Shown: in pieces, positions 15,796 to 23,588 of the stretch | Layout: every line of letters starts with the position of its first letter | Position numbering within the stretch: position 1 is the stretch's first letter | From: UBA1444 sp964601085 | GTDB lineage: Bacteria > Bacillota > Negativicutes > UBA1444 | NCBI GenBank assembly: GCA_964601085.1 | Contig: CAZRLN010000028.1 | Location: 1-33,379, forward strand | Reading direction: 5' to 3' | DNA length: 33,379 nucleotides | Position numbers and translations under genes: made by a program | Notes under the pieces: generated by a model | What the model saw: the letters and a program-made list of their open reading frames with translations, nothing else | What the model was told of the DNA's origin: nothing | Databases searched by the model: none

Positions 15796-17466
15796 TTGCT
15801 TAGTGACATCGAAATCGCTCAGGCCGCCACAATGAAACCGATCGGCGAGATTGCCGCCGCATTGGGGATTGATGGCAAGTATGTGGAGAACTATGGACAC
15901 TATAAGGCGAAAATTTCCCTGGATTTATGGAAAGAGATCGGTCAGCGGCCCGATGGCAAGCTGATTCTGGTCACAGCCATCACGCCGACGCCGGCGGGCG
16001 AAGGCAAAACCACCACGACCATCGGTGTGACGCAGGCCCTCGTCAAACTGGGCAAGAAAGCGATCATCATGTTGCGCGAACCTTCGCTCGGTCCCTGTAT
16101 GGGAGTCAAGGGCGGCGCTGCGGGCGGCGGCTATTCCCAGGTCGTGCCGATGGAAGACATCAATCTGCATTTTACCGGCGATTTCCACGCGATTTCCACC
16201 GCGCACGCCCTGCTCTCGGCGGCGCTCGACAATCATCTCCAACAGGGGAACGGGTTGGGAATCGATCCGCGGCGGATCGTCTGGCGGCGGGCCGTGGACA
16301 TGAACGACCGGGCCCTGCGCAATATCGTGGTCGGCTTGGGCGGCAAGGCCCATGGCGTGCCGCGCGAGGATGGCTTCGACATTACCGTGGCGTCCGAGGT
16401 CATGGCGGTGCTGTGTCTGTCCAAAGATCTCGATGATCTGAAGAACCGCCTGTCGAAAATCGTGGTCGGCTACACTTACGGCGGCGAACCGGTGACAGCC
16501 GGCATGCTGAAAGTGCATGGGGCGATGGCGGCGTTGCTGAAAGAAGCGATCAAACCCAATCTGGTGCAGACGCTGGAAAATGTTCCGGCCATTATTCACG
16601 GCGGTCCTTTTGCGAACATCGCCCATGGCTGCAACAGCCTGTCGGCGACCCGCATGGGCCTGAAACTGGCTGATTACGCCGTGACGGAAGCCGGTTTTGG
16701 CGCCGACCTCGGCGCGGAAAAGTTTTTGGACATCAAATGTCGCATGGGTGGCCTGAAGCCCGCCGCGGTGGTGCTGGTCGCCACGGTCCGGGCGCTCAAG
16801 ATGCATGGCGGCGTGCCGAAACCCGAACTCGCCAAGGAAAACGTCGACGCCGTTGTGCGCGGCGCCGGCAATCTGGAAAAGCACATCGAAAACATGCAAA
16901 AATATGGCTTGCCGATCGTGGTAGCGGTCAACCTGTTCCCGACCGACACCGAGGCGGAATTGAATGCAGTCTTGGCGATCTGCGAGAAACATGGCGTACC
17001 GGCGGCTGCTTCCCGCGTATTCAGCGACGGCGGGGCCGGCGGGATCGAAGTGGCGGAAAAACTGCTGCAGTTGCTGGAAACCGAAAACAGCAACTTCCAG
17101 CCGATCTATCCGCTGGAAATGCCGCTCCGCGAAAAAGTCCGCACCATTGCCCGGGAAATATACGGGGCCGACGATGCCCTGTTCACCAAGGACGCCGAAA
17201 AAAGCATCGAGCAGCTGACCGCGATGGGGTATGGCAATCTGCCGGTCTGCATGGCGAAAACCCAGTATTCTCTGTCGGATGATCCTTCCCTGTTGGGACG
17301 ACCGCAGGGCTTTTCGATCACGGTGCGTCAGGCGAAGGTGTCGGCCGGCGCCGGTTTCGTGGTGATGCTGACCGGTGAGATCATGACCATGCCGGGGCTG
17401 CCGAAGGTTCCGGCCGCCGAAAAGATCGACGTGGATAATGAAGGACGGATTTCCGGACTATTTTAG
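15796..17466 (+). CDS. fhs: Formate-tetrahydrofolate ligase
   Basis: Joins formate to tetrahydrofolate with ATP, giving 10-formyl-THF; first methyl-branch folate step of the Wood-Ljungdahl pathway and also used for purine and formate metabolism. The P-loop TPTPAGEGKTTTTIG (~62-76) is diagnostic. TTG 15796 is preferred over ATG 15769 because GGGAGGG (15781-15787) lies 8 bases before it and the product then begins MLSDIEIAQAA as in homologues; this gives 556 residues, close to the usual 556-560. FolD follows after 14 bases. Presence of fhs and folD alone does not prove acetogenesis, since no CO dehydrogenase genes are in the window. Confidence 0.95.
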   Translation: MLSDIEIAQAATMKPIGEIAAALGIDGKYVENYGHYKAKISLDLWKEIGQRPDGKLILVTAITPTPAGEGKTTTTIGVTQALVKLGKKAIIMLREPSLGPCMGVKGGAAGGGYSQVVPMEDINLHFTGDFHAISTAHALLSAALDNHLQQGNGLGIDPRRIVWRRAVDMNDRALRNIVVGLGGKAHGVPREDGFDITVASEVMAVLCLSKDLDDLKNRLSKIVVGYTYGGEPVTAGMLKVHGAMAALLKEAIKPNLVQTLENVPAIIHGGPFANIAHGCNSLSATRMGLKLADYAVTEAGFGADLGAEKFLDIKCRMGGLKPAAVVLVATVRALKMHGGVPKPELAKENVDAVVRGAGNLEKHIENMQKYGLPIVVAVNLFPTDTEAELNAVLAICEKHGVPAAASRVFSDGGAGGIEVAEKLLQLLETENSNFQPIYPLEMPLREKVRTIAREIYGADDALFTKDAEKSIEQLTAMGYGNLPVCMAKTQYSLSDDPSLLGRPQGFSITVRQAKVSAGAGFVVMLTGEIMTMPGLPKVPAAEKIDVDNEGRISGLF

Positions 17467-17480
17467 GAGGACTTTCCGGC

Positions 17481-18317
17481 ATGACGCTGCTCATGGAAGG
17501 AAAACCGGCCGCCGCCCTGTTGCGGGCCCGGTTGGCTGAAAAAGCGAAAACACTGCGTGAACAAAAGATTTCCTGCGGATTGGCGGTGCTGCTGGTCGGC
17601 GACGATCACGCCTCGATCGTTTACGCCGAGTGGCTGGGGAAATTGTGCGGCAATCTCGGCATTCCCTATCATCTGGCGGCCTTGCCGGGGGAAACGACCC
17701 AGAAGGAGATTCTGGAACTGATCGAACAACTGAACCGGAATCCGGAAGTCAGCGGTATTTTGCCGATGATGCCGATGCCGGGCCAGGTCGATCCGGATAT
17801 TGTCGTTCGCAGCATCGATCCGGACAAGGATGTGGATGCGCTGCATCCCCTGAACGTCGGGCTGGTGGCCGCCGGCAAGAGCCCATGGGCGCCCTGCACG
17901 CCACGGGCGGTCATGACAGTACTGGATCACTACGAAATTCCCCTGGCCGGCAAGCATGCCGTCATCGTCGGCCGCAGCAACGTCGTCGGCAAGCCGTTGG
18001 CGCAGTTGCTGCTGGCGCGGGATGCGACCGTGACGATCTGTCATTCGCGGACGCCGGATTTGACGTATTTTCTGCGGCAGGCGGATCTGGTCGTGGCGGC
18101 GGTGGGCAAACCGCGGCTGATTACGGCGCCGATGCTCAAACCGGGGGCCGTGGTGGTCGATGTCGGGATCAACGACCTGAACGGGCAAATCGTCGGCGAT
18201 GTCGATTTCGCCGGGGCCAGCGCGGTGGCGTCGGCGATCACGCCGGTGCCGGGCGGCATCGGCACGGTCAGCACGGTGATGGTATTGGAAGCGGTGCTGC
18301 GAAAATGGCGGGATTAG
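17481..18317 (+). CDS. folD: FolD-like methylene-THF dehydrogenase/cyclohydrolase, catalytic Lys absent
   Basis: Expected to interconvert methylene-, methenyl- and formyl-THF with NAD(P). The 278-residue length and the Rossmann motif VGRSNVVGKPLAQLLL are normal, as are DKDVDALHPLN and the C-terminal TPVPGGIGTVSTVM. The catalytic block differs: FolD has Tyr-x3-Lys (Y50 and K54 in the E. coli enzyme), but here Tyr48 is followed by AEWLGK, putting Leu at the lysine position and a Lys two residues later. The usual VQLPLP is PMMPMP and DVDG is DVDA. It may be a dehydrogenase without cyclohydrolase activity, use the shifted Lys, or do something else. AGGAGG (17465-17470) precedes the ATG. Confidence 0.85.
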   Translation: MTLLMEGKPAAALLRARLAEKAKTLREQKISCGLAVLLVGDDHASIVYAEWLGKLCGNLGIPYHLAALPGETTQKEILELIEQLNRNPEVSGILPMMPMPGQVDPDIVVRSIDPDKDVDALHPLNVGLVAAGKSPWAPCTPRAVMTVLDHYEIPLAGKHAVIVGRSNVVGKPLAQLLLARDATVTICHSRTPDLTYFLRQADLVVAAVGKPRLITAPMLKPGAVVVDVGINDLNGQIVGDVDFAGASAVASAITPVPGGIGTVSTVMVLEAVLRKWRD

Positions 18318-18331
18318 AAAGGAAGAACAAA

Positions 18332-19510
18332 ATGCTGGCGATTTGCGGCGGGAAAATATTTACGATGAATGGCGAAGTCCTGGAACAAGGTTGTATTTTG
18401 ACGGAGGGCGGCAAAATTCTGGCCGTCGGCGCCGGAATCGACATTCCGGCGGATTGTGAGCGCTTCGACGCCACTGGCAAGATTGTGACCCCGGGACTGA
18501 TCGATGCCCACACCCATCTTGGCGTGTACGCCGAACCGACGGAATGGTCGGCGGAGGACGGCAATGAAACCAGCGCGCCGGTGACTCCGGCCATGGATGC
18601 CCTGGATGCGGTAAATCCGGCGGACATCGCGTTCGATGACGCACTGGCCGGCGGCGTGACCACCGTCATGATCGCCCCGGGCAGCGCCAATGCCGTCGGC
18701 GGGCAGTGCGTCGTGCTGAAAACCCAGCGTCGCTCCACGGTGGAGGACATGCTTTTCAAACGGCACGCCGGCCTGAAAATCGCCTTTGGCGAAAATCCCC
18801 GCCGCGTATATGGCGATCAGCAGAAAGCGCCGGTGACGCGGATGGCGACGGCGTATCTGGTGCGGGAAACATTGCAGAAGGCGCGCAACTACCTGAAGAA
18901 AAAAGGAACCAAGGATTTTACGCCGGATTTCGGCATGGACGCCGTGCTGCGGGTGCTGCGCCATGAAATGCCGTTGCGGGCCCATGCGCACCGGGCGGAC
19001 GACATCATGACGGCGCTCCGGATCGCCCGGGAGTTCGATGTGGACATCGTGCTGGACCATTGTACGGAGGGGCATCTGATCGCGCCGGAACTGGCCCGGC
19101 TGCAAGCCCGGGCCGCGGTCGGACCGCAGCTGATCACGCGGGCGAAGATGGAACTCAAGGACAAAAGTTATCGGACGCCGGCGGTGCTGGCCGAGCACGG
19201 CGTACAATTCGCCCTCGTCAGCGACCATCCGGTGGTGCCGAATATGTTTTTGTCCGTTTATGCGGGACTGGCCGTCCGCTTCGGCTTACCGCCGCTGACC
19301 GCTTTACGGGCCGTGACGAGCGACCCGGCGGATATCCTGGGAATTGGCGACCGGGTTGGCCGGCTGGCGCCGGGTTATGACGCCGACATCGTGGTATGGA
19401 GCGGCGACCCGCTGGAGATGGCTTCGAGGCCGGAAAGAATCTGGGTTGGCGGATCTGTCGCGGGTCTTGCGGCCGATAATGGAGGAACAGCAGCATGGCA
19501 ACAGAAATGA
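18332..19510 (+). CDS. Amidohydrolase-family protein (imidazolonepropionase-like)
   Basis: Metal-dependent hydrolase of the amidohydrolase superfamily, about 392 residues, acting on an unknown cyclic or amide substrate. The composite beta domain comes first (CGGKIFTMNG), then the barrel with DAHTHLGV (first metal His pair), a further His pair in RAHAHRADD, DHCTEGH, and the catalytic Asp in SDHPVVPN. The C-terminus ends with the usual PGYDADIVVWSGDPL. ATG 18332 follows AAAGGAAG closely; the same frame stays open far upstream through folD but that part is shadow. Its last 16 bases overlap cheR. Proximity to fhs and folD hints at a folate or one-carbon link, but this is only positional. Confidence 0.82.
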   Translation: MLAICGGKIFTMNGEVLEQGCILTEGGKILAVGAGIDIPADCERFDATGKIVTPGLIDAHTHLGVYAEPTEWSAEDGNETSAPVTPAMDALDAVNPADIAFDDALAGGVTTVMIAPGSANAVGGQCVVLKTQRRSTVEDMLFKRHAGLKIAFGENPRRVYGDQQKAPVTRMATAYLVRETLQKARNYLKKKGTKDFTPDFGMDAVLRVLRHEMPLRAHAHRADDIMTALRIAREFDVDIVLDHCTEGHLIAPELARLQARAAVGPQLITRAKMELKDKSYRTPAVLAEHGVQFALVSDHPVVPNMFLSVYAGLAVRFGLPPLTALRAVTSDPADILGIGDRVGRLAPGYDADIVVWSGDPLEMASRPERIWVGGSVAGLAADNGGTAAWQQK

Positions 19511-20292
19511 TCGACCGCGACTGGGAAGAGTTCAAGACAAAATTCAATGTCAAGTCGCAGATCGACCTGAACCAGTACAAGCCGGCCCAGATGCAACGCC
19601 GGATCACGAACCTGATGACCCGGCACAATGTGCAGAAATACATGGATTTCTTTCACCTGATCGAGAAGGACGAGGCCCTGTTCCGTTATTTCATCGATTA
19701 TCTGACGATCAATGTCACGGAATTTTTCCGCACGCCGGAGAAATTCGTGGAATTGGAGCAGAAGGTGATTCCGGATCTGATGCAGCAGAGCTCCCGCCTG
19801 AAAATCTGGAGCGCCGGCTGCTCGACCGGAGCCGAACCTTACTCCATGTCGATCATGATGTCGGATATCACGCCCCGGACCCGACATCAGATCCTGGCCA
19901 GCGACCTGGACATTAAGATGCTGGCGAAAGCCAAGGAAGGCGTGTATCAGTCCAACGAACTGAAAAATGTCTCTTCCGCCCGGCTGACGAAGTATTTTAA
20001 AGCGGCGGGCGGCGATCGGTTCGCAGTAGTGGCCGAAGTCAAAGAAGGCATCACGTTTCAGCATCACAACCTGCTGCTGGACAAGTACGACGGTGGCTTC
20101 GACCTGATCTCCTGTCGCAACGTGGTGATCTATTTCACGGAAGAGGCCAAAGACAAGCTGTACCGGCGGTTTCTGGAAGCCCTGCGCCCCGGCGGCGTCT
20201 TGTTCGTCGGCGGGACCGAGGCGATCCTCAATTTCCGGGAGATCGGGTTCCAGCACTACATGCCGTTTTTCTACCGCAAACCGATGAAGTAG
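19495..20292 (+). CDS. cheR: Chemotaxis protein methyltransferase CheR
   Basis: Uses S-adenosylmethionine to methylate glutamates on chemoreceptors. The N-terminal helical domain (~1-70) contains the basic KPAQMQRRITNLM segment that contacts receptors; the SAM domain has WSAGCSTGAEPYSM, SDLDIKML and CRNVVIYF. The 265-residue length is standard. GGAGG lies just before ATG 19495, inside the end of the amidohydrolase gene, so translation is probably coupled. No other chemotaxis gene is in the window, so this is an orphan copy here. Confidence 0.93.
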   Translation: MATEMIDRDWEEFKTKFNVKSQIDLNQYKPAQMQRRITNLMTRHNVQKYMDFFHLIEKDEALFRYFIDYLTINVTEFFRTPEKFVELEQKVIPDLMQQSSRLKIWSAGCSTGAEPYSMSIMMSDITPRTRHQILASDLDIKMLAKAKEGVYQSNELKNVSSARLTKYFKAAGGDRFAVVAEVKEGITFQHHNLLLDKYDGGFDLISCRNVVIYFTEEAKDKLYRRFLEALRPGGVLFVGGTEAILNFREIGFQHYMPFFYRKPMK

Positions 20293-20301
20293 CCGGGTCG
20301 C

Positions 20302-20330
20302 TTGACAAAAAAAGTCGGGGTTGTTAGAAT
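20302..20330 (+). promoter_or_regulatory. Sigma-A promoter of the Trp transport operon
   Basis: TTGACA (20302-20307), a 17-base spacer and TAGAAT (20325-20330) give a near-consensus promoter 10 bases after cheR ends. Transcription should start near 20337, just ahead of the T-box leader. Confidence 0.85.
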
Positions 20331-20336
20331 AACATC

Positions 20337-20629
20337 AAGTTTATATCTTCAATTTCAATGATCAGGAAGAGTACTCGTGCGAGAGAGCCTCAGCGAGCCG
20401 GCGGCAGTGGAAGTCCGGCGCGACTCAACACGACGAATGGGCCTGAGAGAAGCAGTCCGAGCCGCTGACAGCGGGGTAGGCGCTGCCGGAATCTTCCGCC
20501 GTTATCATGGGAAGCGGGCATCGGACCTTTGTTCCCGTGCCTTGACCAAGTCGGGCTCGCAAGAGCCAAGCAGGGTGGTACCGCGGGTTAACCCCTCGTC
20601 CCTACAGTAGTAGTGGCGAGGGTTTTTTT
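20337..20629 (+). promoter_or_regulatory. T-box riboswitch, probable tRNA-Trp
   Basis: A T-box leader senses the charging state of one tRNA and controls termination. The Stem I start AGGAAGAGTA (20364-20373) and the T-box AGGGTGGTACCGCGGG (20572-20587) are clear. In the specifier loop GAA is followed by TGG (20438-20440), the Trp codon. A terminator follows: CCCTCGTC (20593-20600) with GGCGAGGG (20615-20622), then seven T. The T-box bulge is UGGU, which would pair best with an A discriminator and only by wobble with the G73 usual in bacterial tRNA-Trp; ATG (Met, 20437-20439) is the other reading. Genes downstream favour Trp. The 366-base gap after cheR is filled by the promoter and this leader. 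Confidence 0.92.
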
Positions 20630-20658
20630 ATTTGGCGGAAGCAAAGGAGGATTCAACG

Positions 20659-21222
20659 ATGGAAAACAACAAACCGGTCGAAATGACGCAAGTGAAGTCA
20701 CAGGGTGGAAAATTTCGTTGGGTGGCGGTATCGGCGCTGCTGCTGGCCATCGGTGCGATAATGCGGCTTGTCAGCCCCAGCTTTGCCGGGGTCAGCATCA
20801 ACTGGATCATCACCATGTATTGCATCACGATTCTCGTGATTCATCCGAGCGTTCCCAAGGCGGTGGCGATCGGGCTGGTGGCGGGGGCCATCAATACGAT
20901 CACTTCCAAATCGCCGATGCCGCACCTTAATCTTTTGTCGGAGCCGATCGGCGCCCTGACCTGCGTGCTGCTGATGGGATTGCCGTTCGCGCTGAAAGTC
21001 GGCGGCGTCAGCCTGCGCCCGGGAGTCATCACCTTTATCACCACGTTCGCCAGCGGGTTCACCTTTATCACTTCCTTTAAATTGCTTATGAACATTCCGC
21101 TGCAGATTTATCTGTACGGCATGTTGCCGGTGGTGGTGTTCACGGCGGTGGCGAACACGATCATCGCCCAGGTGTTGTATTATCCGGCCCGCAAATTGCT
21201 CGGACAGGAGGAACAGTCCTGA
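20659..21222 (+). CDS. ECF transporter S component, TrpP-like
   Basis: Substrate-binding membrane subunit of an energy-coupling-factor transporter, 187 residues with about five or six helices. The segment AIGLVAGAINTITSKSPMPHLN resembles the TrpP (YhaG) tryptophan transporter family, where a Gly-rich helix is followed by a Pro-containing loop. AAAGGAGG (20643-20650) precedes the ATG by 8 bases. Directly behind the T-box and ahead of two ECF ATPases, EcfT and trpB2, so tryptophan or indole is the likely cargo. Classical TrpP is not usually encoded with a dedicated ECF module, which makes this arrangement worth noting. Confidence 0.72.
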   Translation: MENNKPVEMTQVKSQGGKFRWVAVSALLLAIGAIMRLVSPSFAGVSINWIITMYCITILVIHPSVPKAVAIGLVAGAINTITSKSPMPHLNLLSEPIGALTCVLLMGLPFALKVGGVSLRPGVITFITTFASGFTFITSFKLLMNIPLQIYLYGMLPVVVFTAVANTIIAQVLYYPARKLLGQEEQS

Positions 21223-22088
21223 TGGAGGCGGTCCGGTTCGAGGATTTTTCCTATCAGTATCCCAAAACCGGCCAGGGACTGGACCGGGTCACGCTGTCGG
21301 TTCCCAAAGGGTCGTTCACGGTCGTAACCGGAACCAACGGCAGCGGCAAGACGACGCTGTGCCTGTCGATGACCGGATTGGTGCCGCATTTCTTCGGCGG
21401 GGCCATGTCCGGCCGGGTGATGGTGGAAGGCCACAACACGGCGGATCGTGCGGTGGCGGATACGGCGGCGAATGTGGGCCTGGTCATGGAGGACTATGAA
21501 AGCCAGCTGGTAGCACTGACCGTCTTTGATGAAGTGGCGTTCGCACTGGAAAATGCGGCGGTGCCGGCGCACCTGATCCGCGACCGGGTGCTGGCCGCCC
21601 TGGAATCGGTGGGGCTGGCCGGACTGGAAGAGCGGGAGCTGTCGGCCTTGTCCGGCGGGCAGAAGCAGCGGCTGGCGGTGGCCTCCGTGCTGGTATCCCG
21701 ACCGGCGATCCTGGTGCTGGACGAGCCGACTTCGGCGCTCGATCCGGAAGGGGCCGCCGATCTGTATGAACTGGTTGCCCGGCTGAACCGGGAACAGGGG
21801 ATTACCGTGGTCGTATCGGAGCATGATCTGGCGCGGGCCTTGCCTCATGCGGACTCCGTTGTCGTGATGACCTCCGGCCGGGTCGCGCTGGCCGGGCCGC
21901 TGAATGAAGTATTGGCGCGGATGCTGTCCGAACAGGTTTATGAGGCGGCCGTTCCATCGCTGCGGCGGTTGAAGGCGGCGCTGGAAACGGAGCAACGACA
22001 ATTCTCGGCCTGGATGACGGCCGGGGAAGCGGCGGCGGAAATCAACGCCTGCCTGAAATCAGCGAGGAGGCTGTCCCTGAGTGCTTGA
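21222..22088 (+). CDS. ecfA1: ECF transporter ATPase, first subunit
   Basis: ABC ATPase powering the ECF transporter. Walker A is GTNGSGKTT, the signature LSGGQKQR is intact, Walker B is LVLDEPTSALD and the switch His lies in SEHD. The Q-loop is changed: where homologues have VFQ, this has VME, so Glu90 replaces Gln. A tail of ~60 residues follows the ATPase core. The ATG overlaps the stop of the S component (TGATG), so translation is coupled. Confidence 0.9.
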   Translation: MEAVRFEDFSYQYPKTGQGLDRVTLSVPKGSFTVVTGTNGSGKTTLCLSMTGLVPHFFGGAMSGRVMVEGHNTADRAVADTAANVGLVMEDYESQLVALTVFDEVAFALENAAVPAHLIRDRVLAALESVGLAGLEERELSALSGGQKQRLAVASVLVSRPAILVLDEPTSALDPEGAADLYELVARLNREQGITVVVSEHDLARALPHADSVVVMTSGRVALAGPLNEVLARMLSEQVYEAAVPSLRRLKAALETEQRQFSAWMTAGEAAAEINACLKSARRLSLSA

Positions 22089-22923
22089 AATCACGGAAGT
22101 GTCTTTTTCTTATCCCGGCCAGGCGCCGGCATTGAATAACGTGTCCCTGACGATCACCGCCGGCGATTTCATCGGGCTGGCCGGGCGCAATGGCAGTGGC
22201 AAGACGACCTTGACCCGCCTGATGGTGGGGTTGGCGAAACCTTCCGCCGGCCAGGTGATCCTGGATGGAAAACCCACGCGGGAATGCGGGCCCAAGGTCA
22301 TGGCGAGATCGATCGGCTATGTGTTTCAGAATCCGGACCGGCAGATTTTCCGGGATACGGTGGCGACCGAAGTAGCCTATGGGCCAGAACAGATGGAGTG
22401 GGGCGAGGAAGAACGCCGGCAGGCTGTAGCCGAAGCTCTGGCGATGACCGGCTTGACGGAAGTCGCCGAAGCCTATCCCCGGGGGTTGCCCCGCAGCGTC
22501 CGGCAACGGATCGCGATCGCCTCGGCGCTGGCGCTCCGGCCGCGACTGCTGATCCTGGATGAACCGACCAGCGGGCAGGACGCAGAGGAAAAAAACCAGC
22601 TGATGCAATTGCTGGGCACGCTGAACCGGCAGGGAATCGGCGTGATTCTGGTGACGCACGACATGGAACTGCTGCTGGAGCACACCCGCCGCACGGTGGT
22701 ACTGCATCGTGGACAAAAAGTATATGACGGCCCGACCGGCGCATTGTTCGCCGATCCGGCGAGGGACGTGACCGTCTGGGGCCTGCGGGTTCCCGACGCG
22801 GCGGCGATTGCCGCAAAAATCACTTCGTTAAACGAACCGGTTCAGTCGATGGCGGAACTGGCCGGCCGGCTGATAGAAAATCTGGAGGAAAAGACGGATG
22901 AAGAGCCTGGCGCCCCTCTGTAA
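22081..22923 (+). CDS. ecfA2: ECF transporter ATPase, second subunit with degenerate signature
   Basis: Second ABC ATPase of the ECF module, 280 residues. Walker A (GRNGSGKTT), Q-loop (VFQNPDRQ), Walker B (LLILDEPTSGQD) and the switch His (VTHD) are intact, but the LSGGQ signature reads LPRSV (136-140) before RQRIAIAS. In an ABC heterodimer this signature faces the ATP held by the first subunit, the same site that has the altered Q-loop. It starts with GTG overlapping the first ATPase by 8 bases and overlaps ecfT by 26. Confidence 0.9.
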   Translation: MLEITEVSFSYPGQAPALNNVSLTITAGDFIGLAGRNGSGKTTLTRLMVGLAKPSAGQVILDGKPTRECGPKVMARSIGYVFQNPDRQIFRDTVATEVAYGPEQMEWGEEERRQAVAEALAMTGLTEVAEAYPRGLPRSVRQRIAIASALALRPRLLILDEPTSGQDAEEKNQLMQLLGTLNRQGIGVILVTHDMELLLEHTRRTVVLHRGQKVYDGPTGALFADPARDVTVWGLRVPDAAAIAAKITSLNEPVQSMAELAGRLIENLEEKTDEEPGAPL

Positions 22924-23566
22924 TCTCCTGTTGATGATCATGGTATCCATCTGGACGGTACTGCTATGGGACCCGGCCCTGCTCGCGATCCTGCTGGCGC
23001 TGGAACTCGGACTGCTGGCGGTTGCCGGGCAGCTTGGCAAGCTGGCCAAGGCGCTGTTCGGCCTGTTCATGGTGGCGATGTTCTTTGCCGCGATCCAGTT
23101 GCCGTTTGACGTCGCAGTCGCTACGGCGGTGGCCAGCGGCCTGAAAATGATGGTGATGACGGTGGCGGTGCTGCTGATGCTCGCCACAACCCGCCTGCCC
23201 AGCCTGACCGCCGCGCTGGTCCGCCAGGTGCGGATTCCCTACGAGTATGCGTTCATGTTTACCTCCGCCTTGCGGTTCATGCCCGACTTTATCGCGGAAA
23301 GCCACGCAGTCCGGGAGGCTCAGGTCTGCCGCGGCTATGTGCACAGCAAAAATCCGCTGAAACGCATCGTGGCCTATGCGGCGTTGGTGGAGCCGATGGT
23401 GCTGCGGGCGATCACACGTTCCGACACCATGGCGATGAGTCTGGAATTGCGCGGCTTTGGCAGCGTCAACCGGACCTTTTCCCAGCAAATCGCCTTTCAG
23501 GCCCGGGATTATCTGATGGTAGGCTTCCTTGCTCTGGGTACGGCCGCGGTGATTGTTTGCCGCTGA
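22898..23566 (+). CDS. ecfT: ECF transporter transmembrane protein EcfT
   Basis: Membrane scaffold linking the S component to the two ATPases. About 222 residues with several N-terminal helices, then the long cytoplasmic coupling helices that carry the two short motifs contacting the ATPases: CRG in EAQVCRGY (usually ARG) and LRG in LELRGFGS. It overlaps the end of the second ATPase gene. With one T protein and its own ATPase pair next to one S gene, the operon looks like a dedicated (group I) ECF transporter. Confidence 0.88.
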   Translation: MKSLAPLCNLLLMIMVSIWTVLLWDPALLAILLALELGLLAVAGQLGKLAKALFGLFMVAMFFAAIQLPFDVAVATAVASGLKMMVMTVAVLLMLATTRLPSLTAALVRQVRIPYEYAFMFTSALRFMPDFIAESHAVREAQVCRGYVHSKNPLKRIVAYAALVEPMVLRAITRSDTMAMSLELRGFGSVNRTFSQQIAFQARDYLMVGFLALGTAAVIVCR

Positions 23567-23588
23567 AAATAAGAAAGGGGAGAGTATT

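Noticed and set aside
17630..18331. Upstream extension of the amidohydrolase frame through folD
   Set aside because: The translated extension is low-complexity Gly/Arg/Asp and antiphase to a well-supported folD-like gene; a ribosome site marks ATG 18332.
20377..20610. Open frame of 77 residues before the ECF genes
   Set aside because: It lies entirely inside the T-box leader, has no ribosome site and low-complexity Arg/Ser/Gly composition.
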